From NCBI RefSeq assembly GCF_003991565.1, contig NZ_CP032819.1, forward strand, positions 3,534,001-3,598,000: a stretch of DNA of 64,000 nt. Reading direction: 5' to 3'. This stretch comes from Butyricimonas faecalis. GTDB taxonomy: Bacteria > Bacteroidota > Bacteroidia > Bacteroidales > Marinifilaceae. Of the stretch, positions 18,427 through 26,875 are shown piece by piece; within the stretch, counting starts at the first letter, position 1; the number at the start of each line of letters is the position of its first letter. The notes under the pieces were generated by a model. It saw only the letters and a program-made list of their open reading frames with translations, made no database searches and was not told the DNA's origin. Position numbers and translations under genes: made by a program.

Positions 18427-18930
18427 ATGGAAAAGAAATATGTCATCATCCTCTCCGAAGGAAAGGAATACCTGTGCTGTCACGAAGACGGCTGCTATTA
18501 TGATGTATCCTGCCCGATGCGGTCATTTACTGAAGGCGAAGAAGATTTCGAAATCATGGATTCCGGTCAGAACCGGCATGGCAAGACATATCCATACCAT
18601 AAAAGAAAATTGAAACTTGTCCCTGGGTTTTATCCGAATGGCTGGCTTGCCTTGAGCCTGGAAGTACCGAAGACCGGGGAAGCTTATACGGTACTGACCG
18701 TCAATCTGGAGGACTTTCCGGCCTTCGGGATTCCCGACAAGGCATTTGTTGACATCAACAACAATCCGGAAGCGATGGACTTTCTCATAAGATACAATCT
18801 TGCCGAAGATACGGGTTACAGGCGCAGGAGCGGATGGGTGGAATACCCGATGGTAAAACTGAACCTTCCCGAACTGTACCGGATATCACCGGCATACTTC
18901 GAGGAATCAGGACAACAATCAATCATGTAA
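18427..18930 (+). CDS. DUF4313-like ICE protein
   Basis: A 167-residue protein. MEKKYVIILSEGKEYLCCHEDG and the later GFYPNGWLALSLEVPKTGEAYTVLTVNL, with FVDINNNPEAMDFLIRYNLAEDTGYRRRSGW, match the remembered pattern of DUF4313, a family of small Bacteroidales mobile-element proteins of unknown role. No signal peptide. The assignment is by recall only. Confidence 0.68.
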   Translation: MEKKYVIILSEGKEYLCCHEDGCYYDVSCPMRSFTEGEEDFEIMDSGQNRHGKTYPYHKRKLKLVPGFYPNGWLALSLEVPKTGEAYTVLTVNLEDFPAFGIPDKAFVDINNNPEAMDFLIRYNLAEDTGYRRRSGWVEYPMVKLNLPELYRISPAYFEESGQQSIM

Positions 18931-18961
18931 CATCAACAATCAACAACCCAATTATAGGAGT

Positions 18962-19561
18962 ATGGCAAAATATGAAGTAAGGGTAAGATACGCCTTCGAG
19001 GGCACTTACATGGTAGCGGCAGGGAACCGCGAAGAAGCAAAAAGAATGGTAGAGGAAGACTGCGGTCTGGTACTGGGCGGCAATATCCACACGACACGCG
19101 ATGATGACGAGGTAACGGACTGGAACTTCGGCATCCATCCCGAATCGCAGATACTCTCGATCAAGGAAACGGGCAGGAAAGCCCGGGCAAAATACATCGC
19201 GATGAATTTCAGCGACCGGATTGAGGAACTACGTAATGGCATCATTGAAGCGATACGGCAGTTGCTTCAGGCGCACTCACTGGCGGAACTTGCCTTTACG
19301 AACCGGGAAGATGACCCGGTATGGATAATCTGGTTCGGGAAAAACGGAGACCCGTATGAATGCCGGGTAACGGGTGTCCGGATAATGGAGGGCAGCCTGA
19401 CCGTCATTGCCGAAGAGAAAGAAAGCGGTGATGAGGTGGAATGCTACGGCCCGTTTGAACTCGGCGCAAGGAATATAGACTGGCTCCATGAAATGTACGA
19501 TGCTGCATGGCGGCAATTGGAAGAGACAAAAGATGTTGAACCCAAAACGGAAGAACCATGA
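18962..19561 (+). CDS. ICE accessory protein, function unknown
   Basis: A 199-residue protein. The first 70 residues (MAKYEVRVRYAFEGTYMVAAGNREEAKRMV) look like a small beta-alpha-beta unit of the type found in ICE DUF proteins. The rest has WIIWFGKNGDPYECRVTGV, a beta-rich stretch. Its stop overlaps the start of the next gene by ATGA (19558-19561), so the two are translationally coupled. Confidence 0.68.
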   Translation: MAKYEVRVRYAFEGTYMVAAGNREEAKRMVEEDCGLVLGGNIHTTRDDDEVTDWNFGIHPESQILSIKETGRKARAKYIAMNFSDRIEELRNGIIEAIRQLLQAHSLAELAFTNREDDPVWIIWFGKNGDPYECRVTGVRIMEGSLTVIAEEKESGDEVECYGPFELGARNIDWLHEMYDAAWRQLEETKDVEPKTEEP

Positions 19562-20190
19562 AATATCAGGCGGAAAATGCAGTCTCCAGTTTCTTCCACT
19601 ACATGTGGAACGCCTGGAGCAAGGAAGAATGCAAGGTAGTATTTGGAGATATGTACCGGCACTTTTGGGATAAATGGTCCGTGTCGGCAGACAATGCCAT
19701 TTTCGGTGCCGCGGAACGGTTCTTTGCCGGATTGTCGGAGAACTATCAGAAGTTACTTGTTGAACGTGCCGTTACGCTTTATGACGGCAGGGCTTTCCGA
19801 AAAGAACCGGACGATTCCGACATCCTTGTATGCAAAGAATGCGGCTCACGGCAGTTGGAAATTCAAGTATGGATAAACGCCAACACGGATGAACGTATCA
19901 GCTATGTGTATGATGACAATGACGGGCACTGGTGTGACGGCAAATGGTGTGAAGAATGCGTTGACCAGACCTTTTTCTGTACCAAAGCGGAATTCACACA
20001 AAAGATGCAGTCCTGGTGGGAGTCATGTGGTCTTGAGTCAAAAGAACAAATCACAGGGTTGAAAGTCTGTGACTGTCCGCCTGCCGAAAGTCCGCAGACA
20101 TTTGTCGATGCGGCAGGCCGGTGGTGGAACAGCCGGGACTACGAATATAAACGGGAAATCTATAATAAACATACCTCAAACAACGAATGA
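19558..20190 (+). CDS. ICE protein with likely zinc-binding site
   Basis: A 210-residue protein. The N-terminal half is helical and aromatic (FFHYMWNAWSKEECKVVFGDMYRHFWDKW). The centre has CKECGSRQLEI and later GKWCEECVDQTFFC, two CxxC pairs that suggest one zinc ribbon. The product probably binds nucleic acid or protein through this, but no family could be named. It is coupled to the gene upstream by an ATGA overlap. Confidence 0.68.
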   Translation: MKYQAENAVSSFFHYMWNAWSKEECKVVFGDMYRHFWDKWSVSADNAIFGAAERFFAGLSENYQKLLVERAVTLYDGRAFRKEPDDSDILVCKECGSRQLEIQVWINANTDERISYVYDDNDGHWCDGKWCEECVDQTFFCTKAEFTQKMQSWWESCGLESKEQITGLKVCDCPPAESPQTFVDAAGRWWNSRDYEYKREIYNKHTSNNE

Positions 20191-20191
20191 T

Positions 20192-20401
20192 ATGCAGACA
20201 AACATCATTGAACTGATAAGTAACTCATGCGGTTGCAGTCAGACGGAAGCGCAGGAATACCTGGATTCCGAAATCAGATACCTGCGTGAATTGCAGGAAG
20301 CGGATGACTTGAGGGGAGACGACATCGGGATGGCGTGCAGCAACCTCGGGCTTGACCTTGATTATCAGGAATATTTTATCAACCGCCTCGCAGGGGCATA
20401 A
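20192..20401 (+). CDS. Small helical ICE protein
   Basis: A 69-residue protein (MQTNIIELISNSCGCSQTEA). The ATG at 20,192 follows the stop of the upstream gene by one base, which decides the start. It is helical, acidic, and has no known domain. It ends 6 bases before the J-domain gene. Confidence 0.6.
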   Translation: MQTNIIELISNSCGCSQTEAQEYLDSEIRYLRELQEADDLRGDDIGMACSNLGLDLDYQEYFINRLAGA

Positions 20402-20407
20402 AGACTT

Positions 20408-21433
20408 ATGGCTATGGCTTATTTTCAGAACATACACAGCATGGCGGATCTGAAGAAGGAATACCGCTGCCTGGCATTGCAGCACCATCCGGACAAGGGT
20501 GGTGACACTGCAATCATGCAACGGGTGAACACCGAGTTTGAAAAACTGTACGGGATATGGAAAGACAAACCGGATGTTTCAGCGGCTTCAACCGGATATG
20601 AACATGACTATCCGGGAGCCACGGCAAAGGAATACACCGAGTACGTGTATAACGAATACCGCTGGAAAGGCCGCAATTACAAGGGACAGCACGCGCCGGA
20701 AATCGTGGAACTGGTACGGGCATGGCTCAAGGAGACCTATCCGGGATACAAGTTCTCCGTCAGACGGGAGAATTGCCACTCCATCCATATCCGGTTGATG
20801 AAAGCGGATTTCGAGGCGTTCACCAAAGAGTCTGGAAAAGTTCAAGGCGATGTCAACCACCATCATATCCATTCAGACAAATCCTTGACGGACAGGGCAA
20901 AAGAAGTAATGATGAATATCTGCGATTTCATCATGTCGTACAATTTCGATGACAGCGACCCCATGACGGACTATTTCCATACCAACTTTTACCTGACGCT
21001 CGGAATCGGAAGTTACAAACAGCCGTACAAGGTGGAACCGCCCAGACTCGGCAGCAAAGACAAGCCGGAGGTATTCAAGCATCCGGAAGGTCCGGCACAC
21101 AAGGCAATGCGCCGGGCATTGGGCAAAGCGCGTTTCGGCTTCATCGAAAGCCGGAAGTATGCCGGGGAAATAATTCTGGGGGAAGACTGTTTCGGCTCAC
21201 GGGGCGAACTCTATTTTTGGCCGAAGGAATATTCAAGCGCAAAAATGGCCCAAAAACGCATCGACAAACTGGAGGAAGCCGGAATAAGGTGCGAACTCAC
21301 CGGCTATAACGGAGGATACATCCGCCTGCTCGGGTACACCCCTGAGATGAGAGATTCCCTGGAACGGGAACGTCAGGAGTATGCCGCCGCGTATCAGGCA
21401 TGGTACTCAAAACAGAATTTGAAAACAATCTGA
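20408..21433 (+). CDS. J-domain protein with LPD29-like region
   Basis: A 341-residue protein. The first 60 residues form a short J domain with the key HPD in ALQHHPDKGGD (about residues 24-34), which would stimulate a DnaK-type chaperone. The central part (KAPEIVELVRAWLKETYPGYKFSVRR type pattern, about residues 100-120) resembles the large polyvalent protein-associated domain 29, known from phage and conjugative elements. The C-terminus has a bipartite charged helix (RDSLERERQEYAAAYQAW). It may recruit host DnaK for DNA processing or establishment in the recipient; this is inference. It belongs to the operon behind structured element copy 2. Confidence 0.72.
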   Translation: MAMAYFQNIHSMADLKKEYRCLALQHHPDKGGDTAIMQRVNTEFEKLYGIWKDKPDVSAASTGYEHDYPGATAKEYTEYVYNEYRWKGRNYKGQHAPEIVELVRAWLKETYPGYKFSVRRENCHSIHIRLMKADFEAFTKESGKVQGDVNHHHIHSDKSLTDRAKEVMMNICDFIMSYNFDDSDPMTDYFHTNFYLTLGIGSYKQPYKVEPPRLGSKDKPEVFKHPEGPAHKAMRRALGKARFGFIESRKYAGEIILGEDCFGSRGELYFWPKEYSSAKMAQKRIDKLEEAGIRCELTGYNGGYIRLLGYTPEMRDSLERERQEYAAAYQAWYSKQNLKTI

Positions 21434-21443
21434 TTCAGGAATT

Positions 21444-22145
21444 ATGGATACAAACAATTTGGACAAGTGGTGGTACGGACTTCCGGAAAACACCAGACAG
21501 GCTATAGGAGACGATGGGATATGGGAAAAACTGGATATGCCATCCCGTTCGGCGCTACACCGGTATTCCCTGCTTAGAATTTACGGAACGGCAAAAGACA
21601 GGGATGAGGAACGCACGCTGCTCAATGAAATCGCGTGTGGACTGGGCGACCTTGCCCTTGTCCGTAAAAACGGCATCGCGTTGGAGGAAATGTGCAACGG
21701 GAACGGGGAATTTTACGATGAATACCAGGAACAGTTCAACATATTATATGACAATTACGGACACATAATAGAAAATATAAGCTGGCCGGACTGGATCGGA
21801 CATACAATTCCGACAAACAGGGAACTGGTCCGGTTATTGGAACACCACGGTTACAAGCGTATGGAAATCGATACCGACAGAAGAATCCCGAAAACTTTCT
21901 ATGTTTTCCGTCGTGGGTTGCACATCAACGCAAGCGAGGACTTGTCTTACCACATCATACCGCAACAGGACAGTTTCGGACTGGGGCGTTTTGCGGTATG
22001 CGCAACCAAAGACGGTGAAAGCTCCCAACTGGGCACTGACTGTGCCCGGCTCTTTTTGAGGCGCTTCCTTGCCTTCCTGAAGGGTGAAAGAAGCGGGAAA
22101 GAGATTATAGATGAAATATTCAACAACCGACAAACTGAACGATAA
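21444..22145 (+). CDS. ICE accessory protein, function unknown
   Basis: A 233-residue soluble protein (MDTNNLDKWWYGLPENTRQAI). Its N-terminus is helical; the middle has NRELVRLLEHHGYKRMEIDTDRRIPKTFYVFRRGLH, a mixed beta pattern. There are no catalytic motifs. It follows the J-domain gene by 10 bases and ends one base before the next ATG, so it is part of the same operon. Confidence 0.68.
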   Translation: MDTNNLDKWWYGLPENTRQAIGDDGIWEKLDMPSRSALHRYSLLRIYGTAKDRDEERTLLNEIACGLGDLALVRKNGIALEEMCNGNGEFYDEYQEQFNILYDNYGHIIENISWPDWIGHTIPTNRELVRLLEHHGYKRMEIDTDRRIPKTFYVFRRGLHINASEDLSYHIIPQQDSFGLGRFAVCATKDGESSQLGTDCARLFLRRFLAFLKGERSGKEIIDEIFNNRQTER

Positions 22146-22146
22146 T

Positions 22147-22860
22147 ATGAAAGCAAAAGTGTTCAAGTACAAGTCTGACGGGAATACCGTCGTGGCTCCT
22201 TATATGGAACTGGAGCCGTATGCGGAGAATGTATATCTCTCCCTGTCGAGAAAGAACGAAGACGGGAATGAAGACGATGACTGTTTCCATGTGGTCTGCC
22301 GGATTGAAAACGTTTATTTTTCCAGCGGGCAGTATTCACGCCGGTTTCTCAAGGGAGAAGGTTGCAGAGAGGAAGCCGCCACCTATTGCAGGAACTGGAT
22401 CGCGGATACGCTTCAGGATGCGGAAAGAGGAACCTTCGTCAGGTTGATCTCCGTCCGCGTGTTCGAGGCTCTCGGACTTGACGCCACCCCCTTGGTGCAA
22501 GCCCGTGAGGCGTACAAAAGGAAGCAGGAACAGAAACGCAGGGAGTGGGAGGAGAAAGAGGCGGAAGAGCGCAGAGCGCGGGAAGAGCAACATCAGCGGC
22601 TGCTCGATGAACAGAAACAGAAATTCCTGGACGGGGAACGGATCACGGGAGGAATGTTCCTTGAAATCACCGGAAGGGACGGTTTTGACATCCATATCAG
22701 AACCAAAGGGACATTCAACAGGCATGTTATGGGCATAAATAAGGAAGGAACCATCAGTTACCGGAAAATCAAAGGTCACTGGACTCCGGACTTTACCGGA
22801 TGCCATAAGGCCGTGTCCGCCTATCTTGCGTTCATAACAGAAAAAGAGGGCAAACAATAA
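22147..22860 (+). CDS. ICE protein with charged coiled coil
   Basis: A 237-residue protein when started at the ATG (22,147) one base after the upstream stop. Residues about 115-170 are a highly charged helix (KRKQEQKRREWEEKEAEERR and following), probably a coiled coil or a single helix. Beta-rich sequence flanks it on both sides. It is the last gene of the copy-2 operon. Function unknown. Confidence 0.68.
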   Translation: MKAKVFKYKSDGNTVVAPYMELEPYAENVYLSLSRKNEDGNEDDDCFHVVCRIENVYFSSGQYSRRFLKGEGCREEAATYCRNWIADTLQDAERGTFVRLISVRVFEALGLDATPLVQAREAYKRKQEQKRREWEEKEAEERRAREEQHQRLLDEQKQKFLDGERITGGMFLEITGRDGFDIHIRTKGTFNRHVMGINKEGTISYRKIKGHWTPDFTGCHKAVSAYLAFITEKEGKQ

Positions 22861-22915
22861 ATGCTGGCGGTAACGGCCTGCTTCATGCAACTGTTACCGC
22901 TGCCATCTTCCGGCC

Positions 22916-23260
22916 TCACAACTCACGGTTCAGCGCCATTGCCAGCGGAAACATAAACCGGTTATAGGCTTTAAGCTTTTGCAAATTCAGTACATATCCG
23001 GCATAGGGATTGGTCAGATCGGTATAGAAGAATACATCGGTAAATCCTGCGTGTTCCTCCACGACTTCACCCTCCAACGGAATCTCCTCCACATTGAACC
23101 GCTCCAGAGGCAGTTCTTCCAGACGGGTCTGTTCCGCATTTCCCAACACATTGAGGTTACGGTTAAACAGCACGAATCCTTTCTTCCTGTAATCCACACG
23201 CATACCGTACGGACGCTCCACAAGGAAAGCATCCGCCGCTTTCTTTATATAGTTTTCCAT
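22916..23260 (-). CDS. Small ICE protein on the opposite strand, function unknown
   Basis: A 114-residue protein starting MENYIKKAADAFLVERPYG. The ATG at 23,260 is preferred over a longer reading because a -7 box (TATTTTTG) at 23,280-23,287 would start transcription just before it. It is acidic and ends with NRFMFPLAMALNREL. It is the only minus-strand gene in the left accessory block and stands between the copy-2 operon and structured element copy 3. No family recognised. Confidence 0.6.
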   Translation of the reverse strand: MENYIKKAADAFLVERPYGMRVDYRKKGFVLFNRNLNVLGNAEQTRLEELPLERFNVEEIPLEGEVVEEHAGFTDVFFYTDLTNPYAGYVLNLQKLKAYNRFMFPLAMALNREL

Positions 23261-23279
23261 AAAACTGAAATTAGAATTG

Positions 23280-23287
23280 CAAAAATA
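23280..23287 (-). promoter_or_regulatory. -7 box for the 23,260 minus-strand gene
   Basis: On the minus strand this reads TATTTTTG, matching TAnnTTTG, about 20 bases before the ATG. A TTG at a fitting -33 distance is not clear. Confidence 0.4.
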
Positions 23288-23360
23288 CATCTTTTGTCCG
23301 GCAATGGCGAACAAATCAGGAAGAGAATCGCCACAGACCATGCAAAGCACACTACCGTGT

Positions 23361-23532
23361 ATTTTATTTCCCACCCTGCAAAGGTAGTCCCGTGTCCGGT
23401 GTACCCTGTCAAGGTCAGGCCCCTTGCGGGGTTGGCTGAAAGAAAATCATCCTCGCCTGACGGCTGCGGTATTTTCTTTCGCCAAACCTTGCGGGTACTG
23501 CCACGGGACAGTCAAGCAGGCGAGAAATAAAA
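23361..23532 (+). promoter_or_regulatory. Structured leader element, copy 3
   Basis: Outer TTTTATTTC and GAAATAAAA pair, then CCTGC with GCAGG. The next helix has GTACCC/GGGTAC and AAGGT/ACCTT. In the core, TCAGGC pairs with GCCTGA and GAAAGAAAAT (23438-23447) with ATTTTCTTTC (23471-23480); these interleave as in copy 1. ATCATCCTCGC and GCGGTATTTT are both present. A CCGGCTC/GAGCCGG hairpin follows, then the gene at 23,583. Confidence 0.75.
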
Positions 23533-23582
23533 ATACCGGCTCCCGGAGCCGGACGTGTTTAACAGATAAAATACAATGAATC

Positions 23583-23873
23583 ATGAAAATCCTGAATGAA
23601 GAACATTTCGAGAATGTAAAGCGTTATGCCGAATCCATCGGTGACATCTCACTCCAGAAATGCCTGGAACGGTTGAAGAGCTGGGAAGAAAATCCTGACT
23701 GTCCCAGCGAAATCTCACTCTACTATGACCATGCCCCGTACTCGTTCGGCTTCACCCAACGCTATCCCGACGGAAGGACAGGCATCGTGGGCGGTCTGCT
23801 CTATCACGGAATACCGGACCGTTCTTTCGCCGTGACACTACAGCCGTTCCATGGATGGCAGATACACACCTGA
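23583..23873 (+). CDS. DUF4120-like small protein (paralogue 1)
   Basis: A 96-residue protein ending GIVGGLLYHGIPDRSFAVTLQPFHGWQIHT. It is clearly paralogous to the 58,590 gene of the same ICE, with the same length, the same C-terminal GxxGGLLYHGxPDxSxAVTLxPxHGWxIHT pattern and similar N-terminal helix. The pattern matches DUF4120 as remembered. It is the first gene behind structured element copy 3. Function unknown. Confidence 0.75.
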   Translation: MKILNEEHFENVKRYAESIGDISLQKCLERLKSWEENPDCPSEISLYYDHAPYSFGFTQRYPDGRTGIVGGLLYHGIPDRSFAVTLQPFHGWQIHT

Positions 23874-23917
23874 TGAGAGGCAAACGACAATATTAACTTT
23901 ATAAAATTCAATTCAAT

Positions 23918-24844
23918 ATGGAAACGACATTGGCAGTAATGGAAAGACAACAGCAGTTTGACTTCCAGAAAAACGGAATTGAAGTGATGAACTTCGAGAC
24001 ACTTCAACGCACCTATAAAGAGAATGACATCTACAACAATCCGGTGCAGGGCATCTACCATTACCAGGTCATCCGGCGCATGATGGACATCTGCGAGAAA
24101 TACAATCTCGACTATGAGGTGGAAGAAATCTTCGCTGCCCAGAACAGGAACAAGACACAGCCGGGAGTGAGCATCCTCCCGCAGGTTGAACAGACACATG
24201 GCGAAAAAGCCGTGGAAGCCCATATCCTGCGCCGTATTTTCGCTACCATCCGGATCAAGGATTGGGAAACGGACGAACTGACCACGACATTGGTCATCGC
24301 CTACCACCAGGACGGCATACAGGCAGCCATAGGCCCCTGCGTGCTAATCTGTCATAACCAGTGTATCCTTTCACCCGAGCGAAGCGTCTGCAATTACGGC
24401 AAGAAGAAAGTCTCGACGGAAGAGGTGTTCGAAACCGTGGATGGTTGGCTGGCCAATTTCGAGGTGAACATGAACGAGGACATCGAACGCATACAACGGT
24501 TGAAACGCCGGATTATATCTATGGAGGAAATCTATATGTACATAGGTCTGCTGACCGCGTTGCGTGTCTCCCACGACAGTTCGGACAGGGACCTCTCATC
24601 CTCCGTGGAAACCTATCCACTGAACCAGGGACAGATTTCCATCTTCACGGAAGAGGTGCTTAAACTGGCCATGAGCAAAGGACAGATTACCGCTTGGGAA
24701 TTATACAATATAGCCACAGAGATATACAAGCCCGGAAAGACAGACTTCCCGGCCCTTATTCCACAGAACGGAGCCATGGCGGAACTCCTGCTTTCCCGTC
24801 TGCCGGAAGAGCTGGAAGTACAGGATGCCGTTCAGGTAAACTGA
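23918..24844 (+). CDS. DUF3871-like ICE protein
   Basis: A 308-residue protein (METTLAVMERQQQFDFQKNG). The central HILRRIFATIRIKDWETDELTTTLVIAYHQDGIQAAIG and CNYGKKKVS match the Bacteroidales DUF3871 family, which resembles DUF932-type phage/plasmid proteins. These are thought to act in element biology, without a proven function. It ends at a bidirectional terminator facing the tra operon. Confidence 0.72.
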   Translation: METTLAVMERQQQFDFQKNGIEVMNFETLQRTYKENDIYNNPVQGIYHYQVIRRMMDICEKYNLDYEVEEIFAAQNRNKTQPGVSILPQVEQTHGEKAVEAHILRRIFATIRIKDWETDELTTTLVIAYHQDGIQAAIGPCVLICHNQCILSPERSVCNYGKKKVSTEEVFETVDGWLANFEVNMNEDIERIQRLKRRIISMEEIYMYIGLLTALRVSHDSSDRDLSSSVETYPLNQGQISIFTEEVLKLAMSKGQITAWELYNIATEIYKPGKTDFPALIPQNGAMAELLLSRLPEELEVQDAVQVN

Positions 24845-24871
24845 CATGCAAGCTTCTCAAACCAAAGAAAT

Positions 24872-24918
24872 AAGGGAGAACCTGACAGTGATAACAACTG
24901 AAAGGTTCTCCCTTTTTC
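24872..24918. terminator. Bidirectional terminator
   Basis: AAGGGAGAACCT (24872-24883) pairs perfectly with AGGTTCTCCCTT (24903-24914) and is followed by TTTC on the plus strand. It lies between the accessory genes and the 3' end of the tra operon, so it can stop both. Confidence 0.85.
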
Positions 24919-24920
24919 AA

Positions 24921-25436
24921 TTACTCTTCAAAAAGCAGCATGAATTCCACCTTCCTTCTCCGTTCGATGCTCGGAACCACTTTCCCTTTATAGCACCTGA
25001 AAGAGACATATTCCTTGTAAATATTACGGTCGCCCGACTCCAGTTTCTTCAACAGCCGGCTCTTCGGTCTTTTCCCATATCCTTTTAATCTGTAGGGTCC
25101 CACATTATATGAAAGGACTGCTGCCAACAAAGAATCACGTCCCAGATAACTGAACATGCGGCACAACTTACGGAGGTCTGCTCTCAGAATGGAATCGCCC
25201 TGTGCTTTTGTAATACCGTTGGTAAACCTCTCCCCGGGAAGAACTTTGTGACCCCACCCGACATAAGGCCAATGCTTTTTCTCTCCATGCCAACCCTCGA
25301 ATCGCTTGACACACTCGACCGCAAGACTGAACTTGTCCGGACTTGCCTTTACCGGATTCTCCGCCCTTGAAGGCATACCTGAAAAAAAGACCGCAGCGGA
25401 AAGCACCGCAAACCATATTGCTTTTAACTTCATCAT
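24921..25436 (-). CDS. Lysozyme-like GH24 protein of the transfer operon
   Basis: A 171-residue exported protein (signal peptide MMKLKAIWFAVLSAAVFFSG). The family opening is CVKRFEGWHGEKKHWPYVGWGHKVLPGERFTNGITKAQ, in which the catalytic Glu of GH24 lysozymes is kept in RFEG. The usual Asp and Thr positions are not clearly present. It is the last gene of the tra operon, directly after traQ, as in CTnDOT-type elements, where a lysozyme helps the channel pass the peptidoglycan. Confidence 0.82.
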   Translation of the reverse strand: MMKLKAIWFAVLSAAVFFSGMPSRAENPVKASPDKFSLAVECVKRFEGWHGEKKHWPYVGWGHKVLPGERFTNGITKAQGDSILRADLRKLCRMFSYLGRDSLLAAVLSYNVGPYRLKGYGKRPKSRLLKKLESGDRNIYKEYVSFRCYKGKVVPSIERRRKVEFMLLFEE

Positions 25437-25449
25437 AGGCAGGACCGGC

Positions 25450-25962
25450 TTAGTGTCTGACTGTTGTGACCGGCAATTCCTTACTATCCGCAGTCACGAC
25501 GGAATCCTCGTCCTCCGTCTCGTTGTTGAAGTCAAAAGTCAATTGGCAAAGCTGTGCCGGTTCGCTATTGTCCTCGAAATAGATGTCTATCGTCTGCTGG
25601 TCCTCGCTTTCAGAAGTGTAGTATAGCCTGAACACCTCCCTGTCAAGGGGATAGCGGTCATTGGGCAGCAGCACCATCCCGTCATCCATACGGAGCGTAC
25701 CCTTGCCGTCCGGCTGGAAATATCGGATGGTGTAGCGGGCATCGGAAAACCGTCCCTCACGTTTGAGTTCACACCGTATTTCCACCGTCTCGCCTTTCAC
25801 AATACGTGTGGGGACAGGCAGGGTCTCCACCTTGAACGGATAGGACTGCTGTACATCCACTTCATCATTGCAGGCGGACAACAGACAAGCCACCAGACCC
25901 AGGAACAGGATTGCCGTCATTCCGACCAATCCTCTTTTTTTATTCAATGCATTCATATTCAA
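25450..25962 (-). CDS. traQ: Conjugative transfer lipoprotein TraQ (DUF3872)
   Basis: A 170-residue lipoprotein with the lipobox LLSAC at the end of a hydrophobic segment. The mature part is beta-rich (VETLPVPTRIVKGETVEIRC, RYTIRYFQPDGKG). Order and pattern fit the DUF3872/TraQ family of CTnDOT elements. It sits between traP and the lysozyme-like gene in the minus-strand tra operon. Its exact role in transfer is not known. Confidence 0.82.
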   Translation of the reverse strand: MNMNALNKKRGLVGMTAILFLGLVACLLSACNDEVDVQQSYPFKVETLPVPTRIVKGETVEIRCELKREGRFSDARYTIRYFQPDGKGTLRMDDGMVLLPNDRYPLDREVFRLYYTSESEDQQTIDIYFEDNSEPAQLCQLTFDFNNETEDEDSVVTADSKELPVTTVRH

Positions 25963-25995
25963 TCAGATTTTAAAACGTTATACTTAATTCTATTT

Positions 25996-26862
25996 TTACA
26001 GAAACTTGTTTTGCAGGTATTCGTTCAGATCCTTGTATCCTTTGTACAAAGAGGAACAGTCCACTATTTTATCCGCGTAGCGTTTGCGGAGAGCCTCCAG
26101 CGTGCGCCGTCCGGCTTCGTCCCGGTCCAGGTAACAGTTGACTCTCTCATACCTGTCAAGAACGGGGAACGAGCGTTCCAGCAATGCCACCGAGTTCAGT
26201 ACGAGATAGTCGTCGCCACATCCCAATTCGAGTTGCATCCACGAGAGGCAGTCGATAAACCCCTCGAAGAGATTGCAAGTATCCGAACCGTTGTCCATCA
26301 GCGAAATGTCTTTCGGGGAGAGACTGGCCTTAAAAAAGCGGTTGCGCACCTCGTATCCACCGCTGACATTCCTGAAACCGATGGCGAAATACCGCTTCCC
26401 GTGCAAGGTATACCTGATCTCCTTGCAGTTCGGCATAGCCACATCACCGCTAATGCCACGTTCCGCCAGATAACGGAGCAGGACTCTGTTGTGCAGCGGT
26501 CCGGACTGTACCTTCGTGAAACTTTCCTGCCTATGGGAATCCTCCCTGTCATTTTCCCCGGAGCGGAAAACGGTCTTGTGTTCGGGAGCAAGACCGCCCC
26601 ATATCTCTGTTATGAACCTGGCCTGCGCCTTGAAATCCCCGCTGCCGATAAACTCCCCGGCAAGGGTGAATATGTCGCCTCCCTGTCCGGTACCGAAGTC
26701 ATGCCATATATCTTTACGGACATTCAGCTGGAACGAGGCGGTGCGCTCCTCCCGGTACGGGGCCAGATACCAATATTCATCCCCCCGTCTTCTTGCCGGT
26801 TCATATCCCATCCGTGCCAGAAAAACGGCGATAGGAATGTCTCTTATCTCTTCTATAGTCAT
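25996..26862 (-). CDS. traP: TraP primase-like protein (Toprim)
   Basis: A 288-residue DNA primase-like protein. The N-terminal section is CHC2-like in layout (APYREERTASFQLNVRKDIWHDFGTGQGGDIFTLA), but the cysteine and histidine zinc ligands are mostly replaced. The C-terminal part is Toprim-like: LFEGFIDCLSWMQLE and YLDRDEAGRRTLEALRKRYADKIVD. The enzyme would prime complementary-strand synthesis of the transferred DNA. It is in the expected place between traO and traQ. Confidence 0.85.
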   Translation of the reverse strand: MTIEEIRDIPIAVFLARMGYEPARRRGDEYWYLAPYREERTASFQLNVRKDIWHDFGTGQGGDIFTLAGEFIGSGDFKAQARFITEIWGGLAPEHKTVFRSGENDREDSHRQESFTKVQSGPLHNRVLLRYLAERGISGDVAMPNCKEIRYTLHGKRYFAIGFRNVSGGYEVRNRFFKASLSPKDISLMDNGSDTCNLFEGFIDCLSWMQLELGCGDDYLVLNSVALLERSFPVLDRYERVNCYLDRDEAGRRTLEALRKRYADKIVDCSSLYKGYKDLNEYLQNKFL

Positions 26863-26875
26863 AAGCGGTACGGTT

